Below are positions 6,664 through 13,597 of a stretch of DNA of 14,900 bases, in pieces. Source of the stretch: CAYLGY01 sp964383325. Its GTDB lineage: Bacteria > Pseudomonadota > Alphaproteobacteria > Rhizobiales > Rhizobiaceae. The stretch's first letter is position 1. Every line of letters starts with the position of its first letter. A program made the translations under genes and the position numbers. The stretch lies in contig CAYLGY010000063.1 of assembly GCA_964383325.1 (NCBI GenBank), positions 1-14,900 of the forward strand. Reading direction: 5' to 3'. A model generated the notes under the pieces. It searched no databases. It was not told where the DNA came from and saw nothing but the letters and a program-made list of their open reading frames with translations.

Positions 6664-7638
6664 TCACCCGCGCGGTGTCGCCTCGTCCAGTTCCCGCAGA
6701 TGGTCCCGATAGGAGATGCAACGCACTTCGGCGCGTCCGCAGACCTCGACCGCGAACCGTTCGAGCGCATCCCAGTAGGCGCCGCCATTCATGAGCGTGA
6801 AATGCATGCCGATCTGGAAGGGCCGTCTCTTGCCTGACATTTCGCGGTCAAAGGCGCGCAGGAATGCCGCGACAGCGCGATCGCGGAAGGCCTCGGCCTT
6901 CTCTGGCTGTTCGACGCCGCCGGAATGGCGAACATAGAGATTGTAATCCATGGCGATTACCGGCCGCGCCCGGGGGCCTTCCGGGATCATCGGGAGCGAA
7001 TACCGCATCGTGCGGCCGCGCTCGCGCGGTTCGGCGGGCCCGTCGGAAACCCCGCTCGCATCATAGCGCAGCCCCTCGGCCGCCAGCGCTGCGTACATTG
7101 CCGGACTGGTGGACAGATAGGGTGCGCGGAAACCGATGACGGCCTCTTCAGCCAGATGGTGCCAACCTGCGGGTTCTCCCGGGATTTCGTTCAGGGTCCA
7201 GGCATCGCGGAGGAAACGGGAGAAGTCGCGCAGCTCAGCCCGCCATTCCTCCTCGGTCCATTCCTTGCCGTCGAAATGTCCGCAGCCATGGCTGGCGATT
7301 TCATGACCTTCCTGCACGGCCGCCCAAATCTGGCGCAACCGTTCCGCAACCTCCTCGCGCGATGCGGCAAAGCCGACATTCGACCGGCCCGGGGCCATTC
7401 CCGGACCACGGTAGAACGCGGCCGTCTCGGGCGACAGGAGGAAGGTGCAGGAAAGGAAATAGGTGAAGCGGGCGCCTGTCCGGCGGGCGAGCGCGCGACT
7501 GCGTTCCCATTGCTGCAGTTCGTGTGCGCCATCAAAGGAGATGATCACATCCTGCGGCGGCAAGGGCACGGCGCCTGCCTGGAAGGGAAAGGCGACAGAC
7601 AGGATCGCGGCCATGGCAAGCGGCAGTATAGGCTTCAC
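6664..7638 (-). CDS. Secreted polysaccharide deacetylase-like protein with altered metal motif
   Basis: A 324-residue protein with an N-terminal signal peptide (MKPILPLAMAAILSVAFPFQ, ending AGA about residue 23), so it is probably exported. It carries the NodB-fold landmarks of carbohydrate esterase family 4: SFDGAHE at 34-40, SHGCGH (His117 and His121, the metal ligands of the HxxxH motif), FRAPY at 170-174, and GMHFTLMN near 277-284. Motif 1 normally reads TFDDG; here only the first Asp (Asp36) remains and the metal-binding second Asp is Gly. Activity on a classic N-acetylated glycan is therefore uncertain, although the rest of the site is intact. The start is GTG at 7638 with AGGA about 8 nt upstream. 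It is convergent with zapA (5 bp apart) and divergent from the NnrU-family gene. Substrate unknown. Confidence 0.85.
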   Translation of the reverse strand: MKPILPLAMAAILSVAFPFQAGAVPLPPQDVIISFDGAHELQQWERSRALARRTGARFTYFLSCTFLLSPETAAFYRGPGMAPGRSNVGFAASREEVAERLRQIWAAVQEGHEIASHGCGHFDGKEWTEEEWRAELRDFSRFLRDAWTLNEIPGEPAGWHHLAEEAVIGFRAPYLSTSPAMYAALAAEGLRYDASGVSDGPAEPRERGRTMRYSLPMIPEGPRARPVIAMDYNLYVRHSGGVEQPEKAEAFRDRAVAAFLRAFDREMSGKRRPFQIGMHFTLMNGGAYWDALERFAVEVCGRAEVRCISYRDHLRELDEATPRG

Positions 7639-7718
7639 TGGGAGTTCCTGACCTGAACGATTCGCGGGAGCGGCGGTTCATGCGGCACAAATGCGGAGAT
7701 GCTGTGGCGGCGTCTCTC

Positions 7719-7746
7719 TTGCCAATCTGCCCGCAGCCTTTACGAT
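7719..7746 (+). promoter_or_regulatory. Candidate promoter of the NnrU-family gene
   Basis: TTGCCA (7719-7724) and TACGAT (7741-7746) are spaced by 16 bp. The predicted start lies about 20 nt before the ATG at 7771. The -35 matches the consensus at five of six positions, the -10 at four of six. It lies in the 132-bp space between the divergent deacetylase and NnrU-family genes; no promoter could be picked for the deacetylase. Confidence 0.4.
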
Positions 7747-7770
7747 TGCCGGGGCTGCAGGGAGCGGGAA

Positions 7771-8340
7771 ATGCTGATTCTGATCATCGGATTGCTGTTG
7801 TTCGTCGGGGGACACTCCGTTTCCATCCTGTCGAGGCCATGGCGCGACCGGAAGGCGGCAAGCCTGGGGGAGGGGCCATGGAAGGGGATCTACTCGCTCG
7901 TCGCCCTCGCCGGTCTCGTCCTGACCGTATGGGGATTCGGCGAGGCCCGGCCAGCGGCGCCGGTTCTTTATGAACCGCCGATCTGGCTCCGGCATGCAGC
8001 GGCCCTGTTGATGCTGGTCGCGATGATCTGCCTCGCGGTCGCCATTCTGCCTGGCGGGATGCTCAAGCACCGGATGAAGCATCCGCTGCTCGCCGCGGTC
8101 AAGATCTGGGCGTTCTCCCACCTTCTGGTCAATGGCGACCTGGCCTCGATCCTGCTGTTCGGCACGTTCCTTGCCTGGGCGGTGCTGGCGCGGATTTCCC
8201 TCAAGCGCCGTGGTGCGCCAATTGCGCCAGCTGGTCCGCTCGCCTGGGATGGCGGGGCGGTCGCGCTCGGAATCCTCCTCTATCTCCTGTTTGTCTGGCG
8301 CCTGCATTTGTGGCTCTTCGGCGTTGTGCCATTCGGCTGA
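7771..8340 (+). CDS. NnrU family integral membrane protein
   Basis: A 189-residue, very hydrophobic protein with about five membrane segments: LILIIGLLLFVGGHSV at the N-terminus, YSLVALAGLVLTVWGF, HAAALLMLVAMICLAVAIL, LASILLFGTFLAWAVLA, and LGILLYLLFVWRLHLWLF near the end. The conserved core between segments 3 and 4 (GGMLKHRMKHPLLAAVKIWA, then FSHLLVNGD) is typical of the NnrU family. The founding member is needed for nitrite and nitric oxide reductase activity in a denitrifying Rhodobacter, but many members occur in organisms or loci without denitrification genes, and none are seen here. The ATG at 7771 has GGGAG at 6-nt spacing; longer in-frame starts lack a ribosome site. It precedes the TPR-like gene and der, 59 bp away. 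Confidence 0.85.
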   Translation: MLILIIGLLLFVGGHSVSILSRPWRDRKAASLGEGPWKGIYSLVALAGLVLTVWGFGEARPAAPVLYEPPIWLRHAAALLMLVAMICLAVAILPGGMLKHRMKHPLLAAVKIWAFSHLLVNGDLASILLFGTFLAWAVLARISLKRRGAPIAPAGPLAWDGGAVALGILLYLLFVWRLHLWLFGVVPFG

Positions 8341-8352
8341 CACATTTATATC
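8324..8352 (+). promoter_or_regulatory. Weak candidate promoter before the TPR-like gene
   Basis: TTGTGC (8324-8329) and TATATC (8347-8352) are spaced by 17 bp, straddling the end of the NnrU-family gene. Both elements are only partial matches, so the TPR-like gene and der may simply be read through from upstream. Confidence 0.25.
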
Positions 8353-8399
8353 GGCTATGCCCCATCGGGCGGGGTGAGGTTCCAACGGGCTGGTGATGG

Positions 8400-9065
8400 A
8401 TGTCAGACGACAGTTTCATTCGTGAGGTAGATGAAGAGCTGCGGCAGGATCGCGCCAAGGCCTTGTGGCAGCGCTATGGCGCCTGGATCATTTCGGGCGC
8501 GATCGGCGTGGTCCTGATCACGGGCGCTGTCGTCTTCTATCAGAATTGGACGCAGGGCAGGGCGGACGCCTCGGGTGATGCGTTCCTGCAGGCGCTGGCG
8601 CTGGTCGAGGAGGGCGAGGACGAGGCGGCGTTGGCCGCGCTGGCGGAGCTGGAGTCGAATGGTCATGGCGCCTATCCGATCCTGGCGCGGCTGCGGACGG
8701 CGACCTTGCAGGCCGGGCGCGGCGATATCGAGGCCGCTCTTGCCGGGTTCGATGCGGTCGCGGCGGACAGTTCGACGCCGGCGGTCATCCGCGAGCTGGC
8801 GCGCCTGCGGGCGGCCTATCTGCTGGTCGACCATGGCAGCCGCGAGGATGTGGCCAGCCGTGTCGAAAGCCTGACCGGGGACGCACATCCCCTGCGGCAC
8901 TCGGCGCGCGAGGCGCTCGGGCTCGCCGCCTGGAAGGCAGGGGATTACGACAATGCCGGAAGCCTTTTCCAGCAGATCGTCGCCGATGCATCCGCACCGC
9001 TCAACCTGCGCCAGCGCGCCGGCATGATGGTCGAGCTGGTCCGTGGCCTCGAAACATCCGGGTAA
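8400..9065 (+). CDS. Membrane-anchored TPR-like protein (YfgM type)
   Basis: A 221-residue protein. A short charged cytosolic N-terminus (MSDDSFIREVDEELRQDRAK) precedes one membrane span at about 27-47 and a helical C-terminal region. That region contains TPR-like repeats (for example EEGEDEAALAALAELES, AGRGDIEAALAGFDAVAAD, AWKAGDYDNAGSLFQQIVAD). This architecture matches the YfgM / TPR_21 family, whose E. coli member binds the SecYEG translocon and periplasmic chaperones; that gene also sits near der in many proteobacteria. The protein is therefore likely to be an inner-membrane protein with its repeats in the periplasm. The ATG at 8400 has only a weak GGTGA upstream. The stop lies 4 bp before, or overlaps, the start of der, so the two are translationally linked. 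Confidence 0.8.
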   Translation: MSDDSFIREVDEELRQDRAKALWQRYGAWIISGAIGVVLITGAVVFYQNWTQGRADASGDAFLQALALVEEGEDEAALAALAELESNGHGAYPILARLRTATLQAGRGDIEAALAGFDAVAADSSTPAVIRELARLRAAYLLVDHGSREDVASRVESLTGDAHPLRHSAREALGLAAWKAGDYDNAGSLFQQIVADASAPLNLRQRAGMMVELVRGLETSG

Positions 9066-9069
9066 GCGG

Positions 9070-10500
9070 GTGCAGGAAAGATTCACCGTAGCCATTGTCG
9101 GCCGTCCGAATGTCGGCAAGTCGACGCTGTTCAACCGCCTGGTCGGACGCAAGCTGGCCCTGGTTGACGACACGCCGGGTGTCACCCGCGATCGCCGGGT
9201 CCATGCGGCCCGCCTGCTGGATCTTGCCTTCGACGTGATCGATACGGCGGGCTACGAGGATGCGGAGGCCGATACGCTCGAGGGGCGAATGCGGTTGCAG
9301 ACCGAGCAGGCGATCGCCGATGCGGGCCTGATCCTGCTGGTCGTCGATGCGCGTGCGGGGTTGACTCCCCTGGACCGCTTCTTTGCCCAATGGCTGCGGC
9401 GTTCCGGCAAGCCGACCGTGCTGGTCGCAAACAAGTCCGAATCCCGCAGCGCGGAGGCCGGCGTCCTCGAGGCATATGAACTTGGCTTCGACGAGCCGGT
9501 GGCAATTTCCGCGGAGCATGGGATTGGCATGGAAGAGCTGCGCCATGCGATGGTGGAAGCCCTTGGCGGCACATTTCCCGCGCCGCCGCAGCGCAAGGCC
9601 GTATCGGCGCCTGCCGACCTTCCCGGCGAGACGATCGAGGATCCCGACAGCGAGGAATTCCCTGCCTACGACCCGACGCGGCCCCTGCGGGTCGCCGTGG
9701 TCGGCAGGCCGAATGCCGGCAAGTCGACCCTCATCAACCGGCTGGTTGGCGAGGAACGCCTGCTCACGGGGCCGGAGGCCGGGATCACCCGCGACTCGAT
9801 TTCCGTCGACTGGATGTGGAAAGGACGCCGGATCAGGCTGTTCGATACGGCAGGACTGCGCCGCCGGGCGAAGGTCCAGGAGAAGCTGGAGAAACTCTCC
9901 GTCGGCGATGCGTTGCGTGCCATCCGCTTCGCCGAAGTCGTGATCATCGTGCTGGATGCGACGATTCCCTTCGAAAAGCAGGACCTGCAGATTGCCGATC
10001 TCGTGATTCGCGAAGGCCGCGCCCCGGTCATCGCCTTCAACAAATGGGATCTGGTCGAGGACGCGCAGCCAAGGCTCGCCGAACTGCATGAGAGGATGGA
10101 GCGTCTCCTGCCGCAGGTGCGCGGTCTGCAAGGCGTTCCGGTATCGGGTCAGACGGGCTATGGACTGGAAAGGCTTATGCAGTCCGTCAACCGGGTCCAT
10201 GAAATCTGGAACCGGAGGATTTCGACGGGCCGCCTCAATCGCTGGCTGGCGACCGCCATCGAGCGACATCCGCCGCCCGCCGTCTCGGGCCGGCGGCTCA
10301 AGATCAAGTATCTGACCCAGATCAAGACGAGGCCTCCCGGCTTCATTGCCTCCTGCACACGGCCGGAAGCCGTGCCGGCGGCCTATGAGCGCTATCTCAT
10401 CCATGGCCTGCGGGAGGCCTTCGACATGCCGGGCGTACCAATCCGGCTGACATTTCGCGCGGGGGACAATCCCTATGCCGGACGTGCACGCGGCAGTTAG
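9070..10500 (+). CDS. der: Ribosome biogenesis GTPase Der (EngA)
   Basis: Essential GTPase with two G domains in tandem that acts in late assembly of the 50S subunit. In the 476-residue form, G domain 1 has GRPNVGKS (11-18), DTPGVTRD, DTAGYED and NKSE (121-124). G domain 2 has GRPNAGKS (212-219), DTAGLRRR and NKWD (324-327). A KH-like RNA-binding domain fills the C-terminus (YLTQIKTRPPGFIASCTRPE, then YLIHGLREAFDMPGVPIRL). NKSE instead of NKxD in the first domain is common in Der. I prefer the GTG at 9070 because family members begin a few residues before the first strand (TVAIVGRP). An in-frame GTG at 9043 would add nine residues and overlap the TPR-like gene by 23 bp. Neither start has a strong ribosome site. 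Confidence 0.96.
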   Translation: MQERFTVAIVGRPNVGKSTLFNRLVGRKLALVDDTPGVTRDRRVHAARLLDLAFDVIDTAGYEDAEADTLEGRMRLQTEQAIADAGLILLVVDARAGLTPLDRFFAQWLRRSGKPTVLVANKSESRSAEAGVLEAYELGFDEPVAISAEHGIGMEELRHAMVEALGGTFPAPPQRKAVSAPADLPGETIEDPDSEEFPAYDPTRPLRVAVVGRPNAGKSTLINRLVGEERLLTGPEAGITRDSISVDWMWKGRRIRLFDTAGLRRRAKVQEKLEKLSVGDALRAIRFAEVVIIVLDATIPFEKQDLQIADLVIREGRAPVIAFNKWDLVEDAQPRLAELHERMERLLPQVRGLQGVPVSGQTGYGLERLMQSVNRVHEIWNRRISTGRLNRWLATAIERHPPPAVSGRRLKIKYLTQIKTRPPGFIASCTRPEAVPAAYERYLIHGLREAFDMPGVPIRLTFRAGDNPYAGRARGS

Positions 10501-10593
10501 CCGATGCAGTTTTTGCGGCGCGTTAACTCCCGGTCAAGGTTAACCGCTCATTCTGCTGTCAGGTCCGACATTCAATCCACGGAGTAGAGTTAC
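10501..10593 (+). promoter_or_regulatory. Short spacer with paired GTTAAC sites upstream of the SleB-type hydrolase gene
   Basis: GTTAAC occurs at 10522-10527 and 10539-10544, starting 17 bp apart. Each is itself a palindrome, and together they could form a 6-bp stem with an 11-nt loop. TTAAC half-sites are part of the CtrA box, but the spacing is not the usual TTAA-N7-TTAA. A short hairpin (CGGC 10491-10494 with GCCG 10500-10503) followed by TTTTT at 10510-10514 is a poor terminator candidate for der. No clear promoter was found. Confidence 0.3.
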
Positions 10594-11889
10594 GTGAGTC
10601 GGTTTGCGTACAGAGCCATTCCAGCGAATGCCCATGGCGATTCCTATCCGGATATCGTGCCGGAAATCGTCCGGTCACATTCGGCTGGATATCCAGCACG
10701 CCAGCACGCAGCATGGCGATTGCGCCGGCGTCGCGCCAGGGGCGCGCCCGCGCGCTCGCGCCTCGGTCCCCTTGCCCTCGGCCTTGCAATCTGGATCGCC
10801 TTTCCCAGCATGGCCGCCTACCAGGACATGGCCAGCCTCCTGGCGCCGGCCAGGGCTTCAGCGGATCGCTGGAGCGGCTTTGTGGAGCAGGCAGGCATCG
10901 GCTCGGTCCAGGATGCCAATCTGCCCTTCGTCGATTCGACCCTTGCCACCGGTTCCATCGCCGGCGGCGGCATCCATGTGCCGGGGATCGGCCAGGTGGG
11001 CGTCGCAGCGGCCCGCGCGATCCTGTCGGACATTCCGGACGAGCAGCGGGTGAATCGCGACGACAAGGCCGGCCGGCTGCTGAAGGTCGCACCGGTCGCG
11101 CCGCCGGCGAAGTTCAATGCCGGTTCCGTTGTCGAGCGCACCAGCTCGCTGCTCCGGCCGAAGAATGCCGCAGACATCACCATGGCTTTCGCGCCTCCCG
11201 CAATTCACGGCGAAGAGATCCAGATCGCCACCGCATTCCACATGCCGCGCGATGAAAGGCAGATTCCGGGCATCAGCGCCATCGTCGCGAGCCTGGTGAA
11301 CAATACCGAGCCGGACATCCTCGCTTCCGCCTATGCGCCCGCAGAGCCGGATTTCGCCCGGGCATCGCCCTTCGACAGCGTGTTGCGCGACAGGGAATCG
11401 CGTGCGGGCAGGTTCGTCCCGCCGGTTGGCAAGGGCGATCACGCATGGCTCAACCGGCCGCTGCCCGCCTCCGCCTTCAGCGACAGCGAGCAGCAATGCC
11501 TGACCGCCGGTGTCTATTTCGAGGCGCGGGGCGAGCCGGTACGAGGCCAGGCGGCGGTTGCGCAGGTGATTCTGAACCGCGTGCGGAACCCGACCTATCC
11601 GAACACGATCTGCGGCGTCGTCTACCAGAACAAGAACTGGCGCAACCGTTGCCAGTTCTCCTTCGCCTGCGATGGAACGCGCCCGCGCGTTGCCAGCCAG
11701 CGGCACTGGGAAATTGCCAGGGAGGTTGCGGGCGCGGTCACCGCCGGTCTCATCTGGCTGCCCGAGGTCGGCTCCTCGACGCATTATCATGCCGACTATG
11801 TCAAGCCGCGCTGGGCGCGCAGCATGAATCGGGTGAAGACCATCGGCCGGCACATCTTCTATCGCACGCGCGGCGGCGGCTGGAGTTGA
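10594..11889 (+). CDS. Cell wall hydrolase with C-terminal SleB (Hydrolase_2) domain
   Basis: A 431-residue protein. A basic stretch (WRLRRRRARGAPARSR, 41-56) precedes one hydrophobic segment at about 57-76, so it is probably a single-pass inner-membrane protein with the catalytic part in the periplasm. Residues 77-295 resemble no domain I recognise. The C-terminal 300-427 is a SleB-type peptidoglycan hydrolase domain: AGVYFEARGEP with likely catalytic Glu310, QVILNRVRNPTYPNTICGVV, CQFSFACDG, and THYHADYVKPRWA. Cysteines 302, 340, 353 and 359 are typical. SleB is a lytic transglycosylase in spore formers; in non-sporulating Alphaproteobacteria such proteins are thought to remodel the wall during growth and division. 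The start is GTG at 10594 with GGAG 9 nt upstream. It lies 93 bp after der and 220 bp before atpI, and is probably transcribed alone. Confidence 0.88.
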   Translation: MSRFAYRAIPANAHGDSYPDIVPEIVRSHSAGYPARQHAAWRLRRRRARGAPARSRLGPLALGLAIWIAFPSMAAYQDMASLLAPARASADRWSGFVEQAGIGSVQDANLPFVDSTLATGSIAGGGIHVPGIGQVGVAAARAILSDIPDEQRVNRDDKAGRLLKVAPVAPPAKFNAGSVVERTSSLLRPKNAADITMAFAPPAIHGEEIQIATAFHMPRDERQIPGISAIVASLVNNTEPDILASAYAPAEPDFARASPFDSVLRDRESRAGRFVPPVGKGDHAWLNRPLPASAFSDSEQQCLTAGVYFEARGEPVRGQAAVAQVILNRVRNPTYPNTICGVVYQNKNWRNRCQFSFACDGTRPRVASQRHWEIAREVAGAVTAGLIWLPEVGSSTHYHADYVKPRWARSMNRVKTIGRHIFYRTRGGGWS

Positions 11890-12011
11890 GCGCCAGGGAG
11901 CGCAGGATTCGGGGTGCCATTTCCGCCGCGAATGGAAGGCGCATTGTCGCACCCGGTTAAGCTATTGAAATTTCATATATATCCGCGACTGTTAAGATTG
12001 CGGTCCGTGGC

Positions 12012-12040
12012 TTGACTGGCGCGAGGGCGGAAACTATTGT
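12012..12040 (+). promoter_or_regulatory. Probable promoter of the atpI-B-E-F'-F operon
   Basis: TTGACT (12012-12017) and TATTGT (12035-12040) are separated by an ideal 17 bp. Transcription from about 12047 gives a leader of roughly 63 nt before atpI. This is the best promoter match in the window. Upstream, 11960-11995 is rich in A/T (TTTCATATATATCC), which could act as an UP-like element. Confidence 0.6.
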
Positions 12041-12109
12041 GCGCCCGACTTTGAAGCGGCAACCGACTGATCGACTGTCCGGAGCGGGTGACGGTGAACG
12101 GGGGCAAGA

Positions 12110-12490
12110 ATGCCTGACCAACCCGAAGGAACCGACCGGAGCGGGCCACGGCTCTCCGATGACGAACTTGCCCGGCGCAGGCAGGTTCTGGAGCAGGCGC
12201 TGGCCGGCAAGGCGAAGGCGGATGCGGAAGCAGCCAGGCCGGAACGCATGGGAAGCGGTGCCGGCATGGCGGCGGCTTTGCGGCTGTCGAGCGAGTTCGT
12301 GGCCGCCATACTGGTTGGGGCGGCGATCGGCTGGTTGATCGACGGTCTGGCCGGCACATCGCCCTGGGGGATGATCGTACTTCTTCTCCTCGGGTTCTGT
12401 GCGGGAATCATGAATGTGCTGCGTTCTGCCGGGCTGATGGCGGAGCAGGCAGCGCGAAAGGATGGGGCCAAGGCTCCGGACGACGAGTAA
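12110..12490 (+). CDS. atpI: AtpI/AtpZ-type ATP synthase assembly factor
   Basis: A 126-residue protein with a polar N-terminal arm (residues 1-55) and two membrane segments (about 62-79, FVAAILVGAAIGWLIDGL; about 86-105, GMIVLLLLGFCAGIMNVLR). The charged C-terminal tail reads QAARKDGAKAPDDE. AtpI proteins help assemble the c-ring of Fo and are not part of the finished enzyme; AtpZ relatives have also been linked to ion transport. The position just upstream of atpB supports the call. The ATG at 12110 is preceded by GGGGGC about 5 nt away. It is the first gene of the operon; 37 bp separate it from atpB. Confidence 0.9.
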   Translation: MPDQPEGTDRSGPRLSDDELARRRQVLEQALAGKAKADAEAARPERMGSGAGMAAALRLSSEFVAAILVGAAIGWLIDGLAGTSPWGMIVLLLLGFCAGIMNVLRSAGLMAEQAARKDGAKAPDDE

Positions 12491-12527
12491 CATCCGCCTT
12501 GCGCGGTATCCTAGACGGGGTTTGAAG

Positions 12528-13292
12528 TTGGCTTCTCCTGACAAGGTCGATCCGATCCACCAATTCGAAGTGTACGAGCTCATTCCGATCAAGATCGGCG
12601 GGCTCGACCTTTCCTTCACCAACGCCTCGCTGTTCATGGTCGTGACCGTGGTGCTGACCTCGGCCTATCTCTACTTCACGACTGCAAGCCGCGGACTGGT
12701 GCCGGGCAGGGCGCAGTCGATCAGCGAGGTAACCTACGAGTTCATCGCCAACATGCTGCGCGATGCCGCCGGCGCTGGCGCGATGCGCTACTTCCCGTTC
12801 GTGTTCACGCTGTTCTCCTTCATTCTCGTGGCGAACATGCTGGGCATGTTCCCGTATTTCTTTACCGTCACCAGCCATATCGTCGTCACGGCAGCGCTGG
12901 CCGTGGTCGTCATCCTGCTGGTCATTGTTGTCGGCCTGCGCCGCAACGGCCTGCGGTTCCTGAAACTGTTCGTGCCGTCGGGCGTGCCGCCGGTCCTTCT
13001 GCTGCTGGTCGTGCCGATCGAGGTGATCTCGTTCATCGCGCGGCCCGTGAGCCTGTCGGTTCGTCTCTTCGCGAACATGCTGGCGGGCCACATCACGCTG
13101 AAGGTGTTTGCCGGCTTCATTGTCTCCATGAGCGCCTTGGGTGTGACCGGAATCATCGGAGCCATCCTGCCATTGCTGATGACCGTCGGGATTACGGCGC
13201 TGGAATTCCTGGTGTCGTTCCTGCAGGCCTACGTGTTCACCATGTTGACCTGCATGTACATCAATGATGCCCTGCATCCCGACGGACATTGA
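12528..13292 (+). CDS. atpB: ATP synthase Fo subunit a
   Basis: Membrane subunit that forms the proton half-channels beside the c-ring. It has 254 residues with the expected five or six membrane helices. Key residues are present: the stator Arg179 in SLSVRLFANMLAGH (equivalent to E. coli aArg210), and Glu226 and Gln233 in ALEFLVSFLQAY, facing the c subunit's Glu58. The N-terminus DPIHQFEVYELIPIKIGGLD matches alphaproteobacterial subunit a. No ATG fits the start: the best choice is TTG at 12528 (MASPDKVDPIHQF), with GGGG at 7-nt spacing. Another TTG at 12522 is too close to that site. A strong stem-loop follows the stop, before atpE. Confidence 0.95.
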   Translation: MASPDKVDPIHQFEVYELIPIKIGGLDLSFTNASLFMVVTVVLTSAYLYFTTASRGLVPGRAQSISEVTYEFIANMLRDAAGAGAMRYFPFVFTLFSFILVANMLGMFPYFFTVTSHIVVTAALAVVVILLVIVVGLRRNGLRFLKLFVPSGVPPVLLLLVVPIEVISFIARPVSLSVRLFANMLAGHITLKVFAGFIVSMSALGVTGIIGAILPLLMTVGITALEFLVSFLQAYVFTMLTCMYINDALHPDGH

Positions 13293-13303
13293 CAAATTCT
13301 GTT

Positions 13304-13322
13304 GGCCGGAATTCGTCCGGCC
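13304..13322 (+). promoter_or_regulatory. Stem-loop between atpB and atpE
   Basis: GGCCGGA (13304-13310) and TCCGGCC (13316-13322) form a perfect 7-bp stem with the 5-nt loop ATTCG. It begins 11 bp after the atpB stop and ends 25 nt before the atpE ribosome site. No T-run follows, so termination is unlikely; a processing or stability element is more plausible. Confidence 0.6.
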
Positions 13323-13360
13323 TCGCACAAACTGGACAACTATCTCAAAGGAGCATGAAA

Positions 13361-13588
13361 ATGGAAGCGGAAGCTGCAAAGATGATCGGCGCTGGTATCG
13401 CCGCAGTTGGTACGGGTCTCGCCGCGGTCGGCGTTGGAAATCTCTTCGCGCAGTATCTCCAGGGCGCCCTGCGCAACCCGTCTGCAGCGGATGGCCAGTT
13501 CGGCCGTCTCATCCTCGGCTTTGCCGTGACGGAAGCGCTGGGCATCTTCGCGCTGCTGGTCGCGCTGCTGCTGCTGTTTGCGGTCTGA
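13361..13588 (+). CDS. atpE: ATP synthase Fo subunit c
   Basis: Proteolipid of the rotating c-ring: 75 residues, the usual alphaproteobacterial length. It forms two helices joined by the polar loop RNPSAADGQ (Arg38, Asn39, Pro40). Helix 1 carries glycine-packing repeats (GAGIAAVGTGLAAVGVG). Helix 2 holds the ion-binding Glu58 in FAVTEALGIF. Helix 1 lacks the Gln typical of sodium-binding c-rings, which indicates proton coupling. The ATG at 13361 has a near-ideal AAGGAG 7 nt upstream, the strongest ribosome site in the operon and fitting for a subunit needed in about ten copies. The ATG two codons earlier (13355) is only 1 nt from that site and is rejected. Stem-loops flank the gene on both sides. 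Confidence 0.96.
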   Translation: MEAEAAKMIGAGIAAVGTGLAAVGVGNLFAQYLQGALRNPSAADGQFGRLILGFAVTEALGIFALLVALLLLFAV

Positions 13589-13597
13589 TTGAAGCGG

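Noticed and set aside
6659..6664. Search for 6S RNA downstream of zapA
   Set aside because: Only 5 bp separate the two convergent stop codons, so there is no room for it.
9001..10404. 467-codon open frame on the minus strand opposite der, and a similar 423-codon frame opposite pgk (1187-2458)
   Set aside because: Same cause: third-position GC bias removes stops on the opposite strand. No ribosome site or recognisable domain.
11890..12010. Possible terminator of the SleB-type gene (CCATT with AATGG near 11922-11936)
   Set aside because: Short 5-bp stem without a T-run; not distinguishable from chance.
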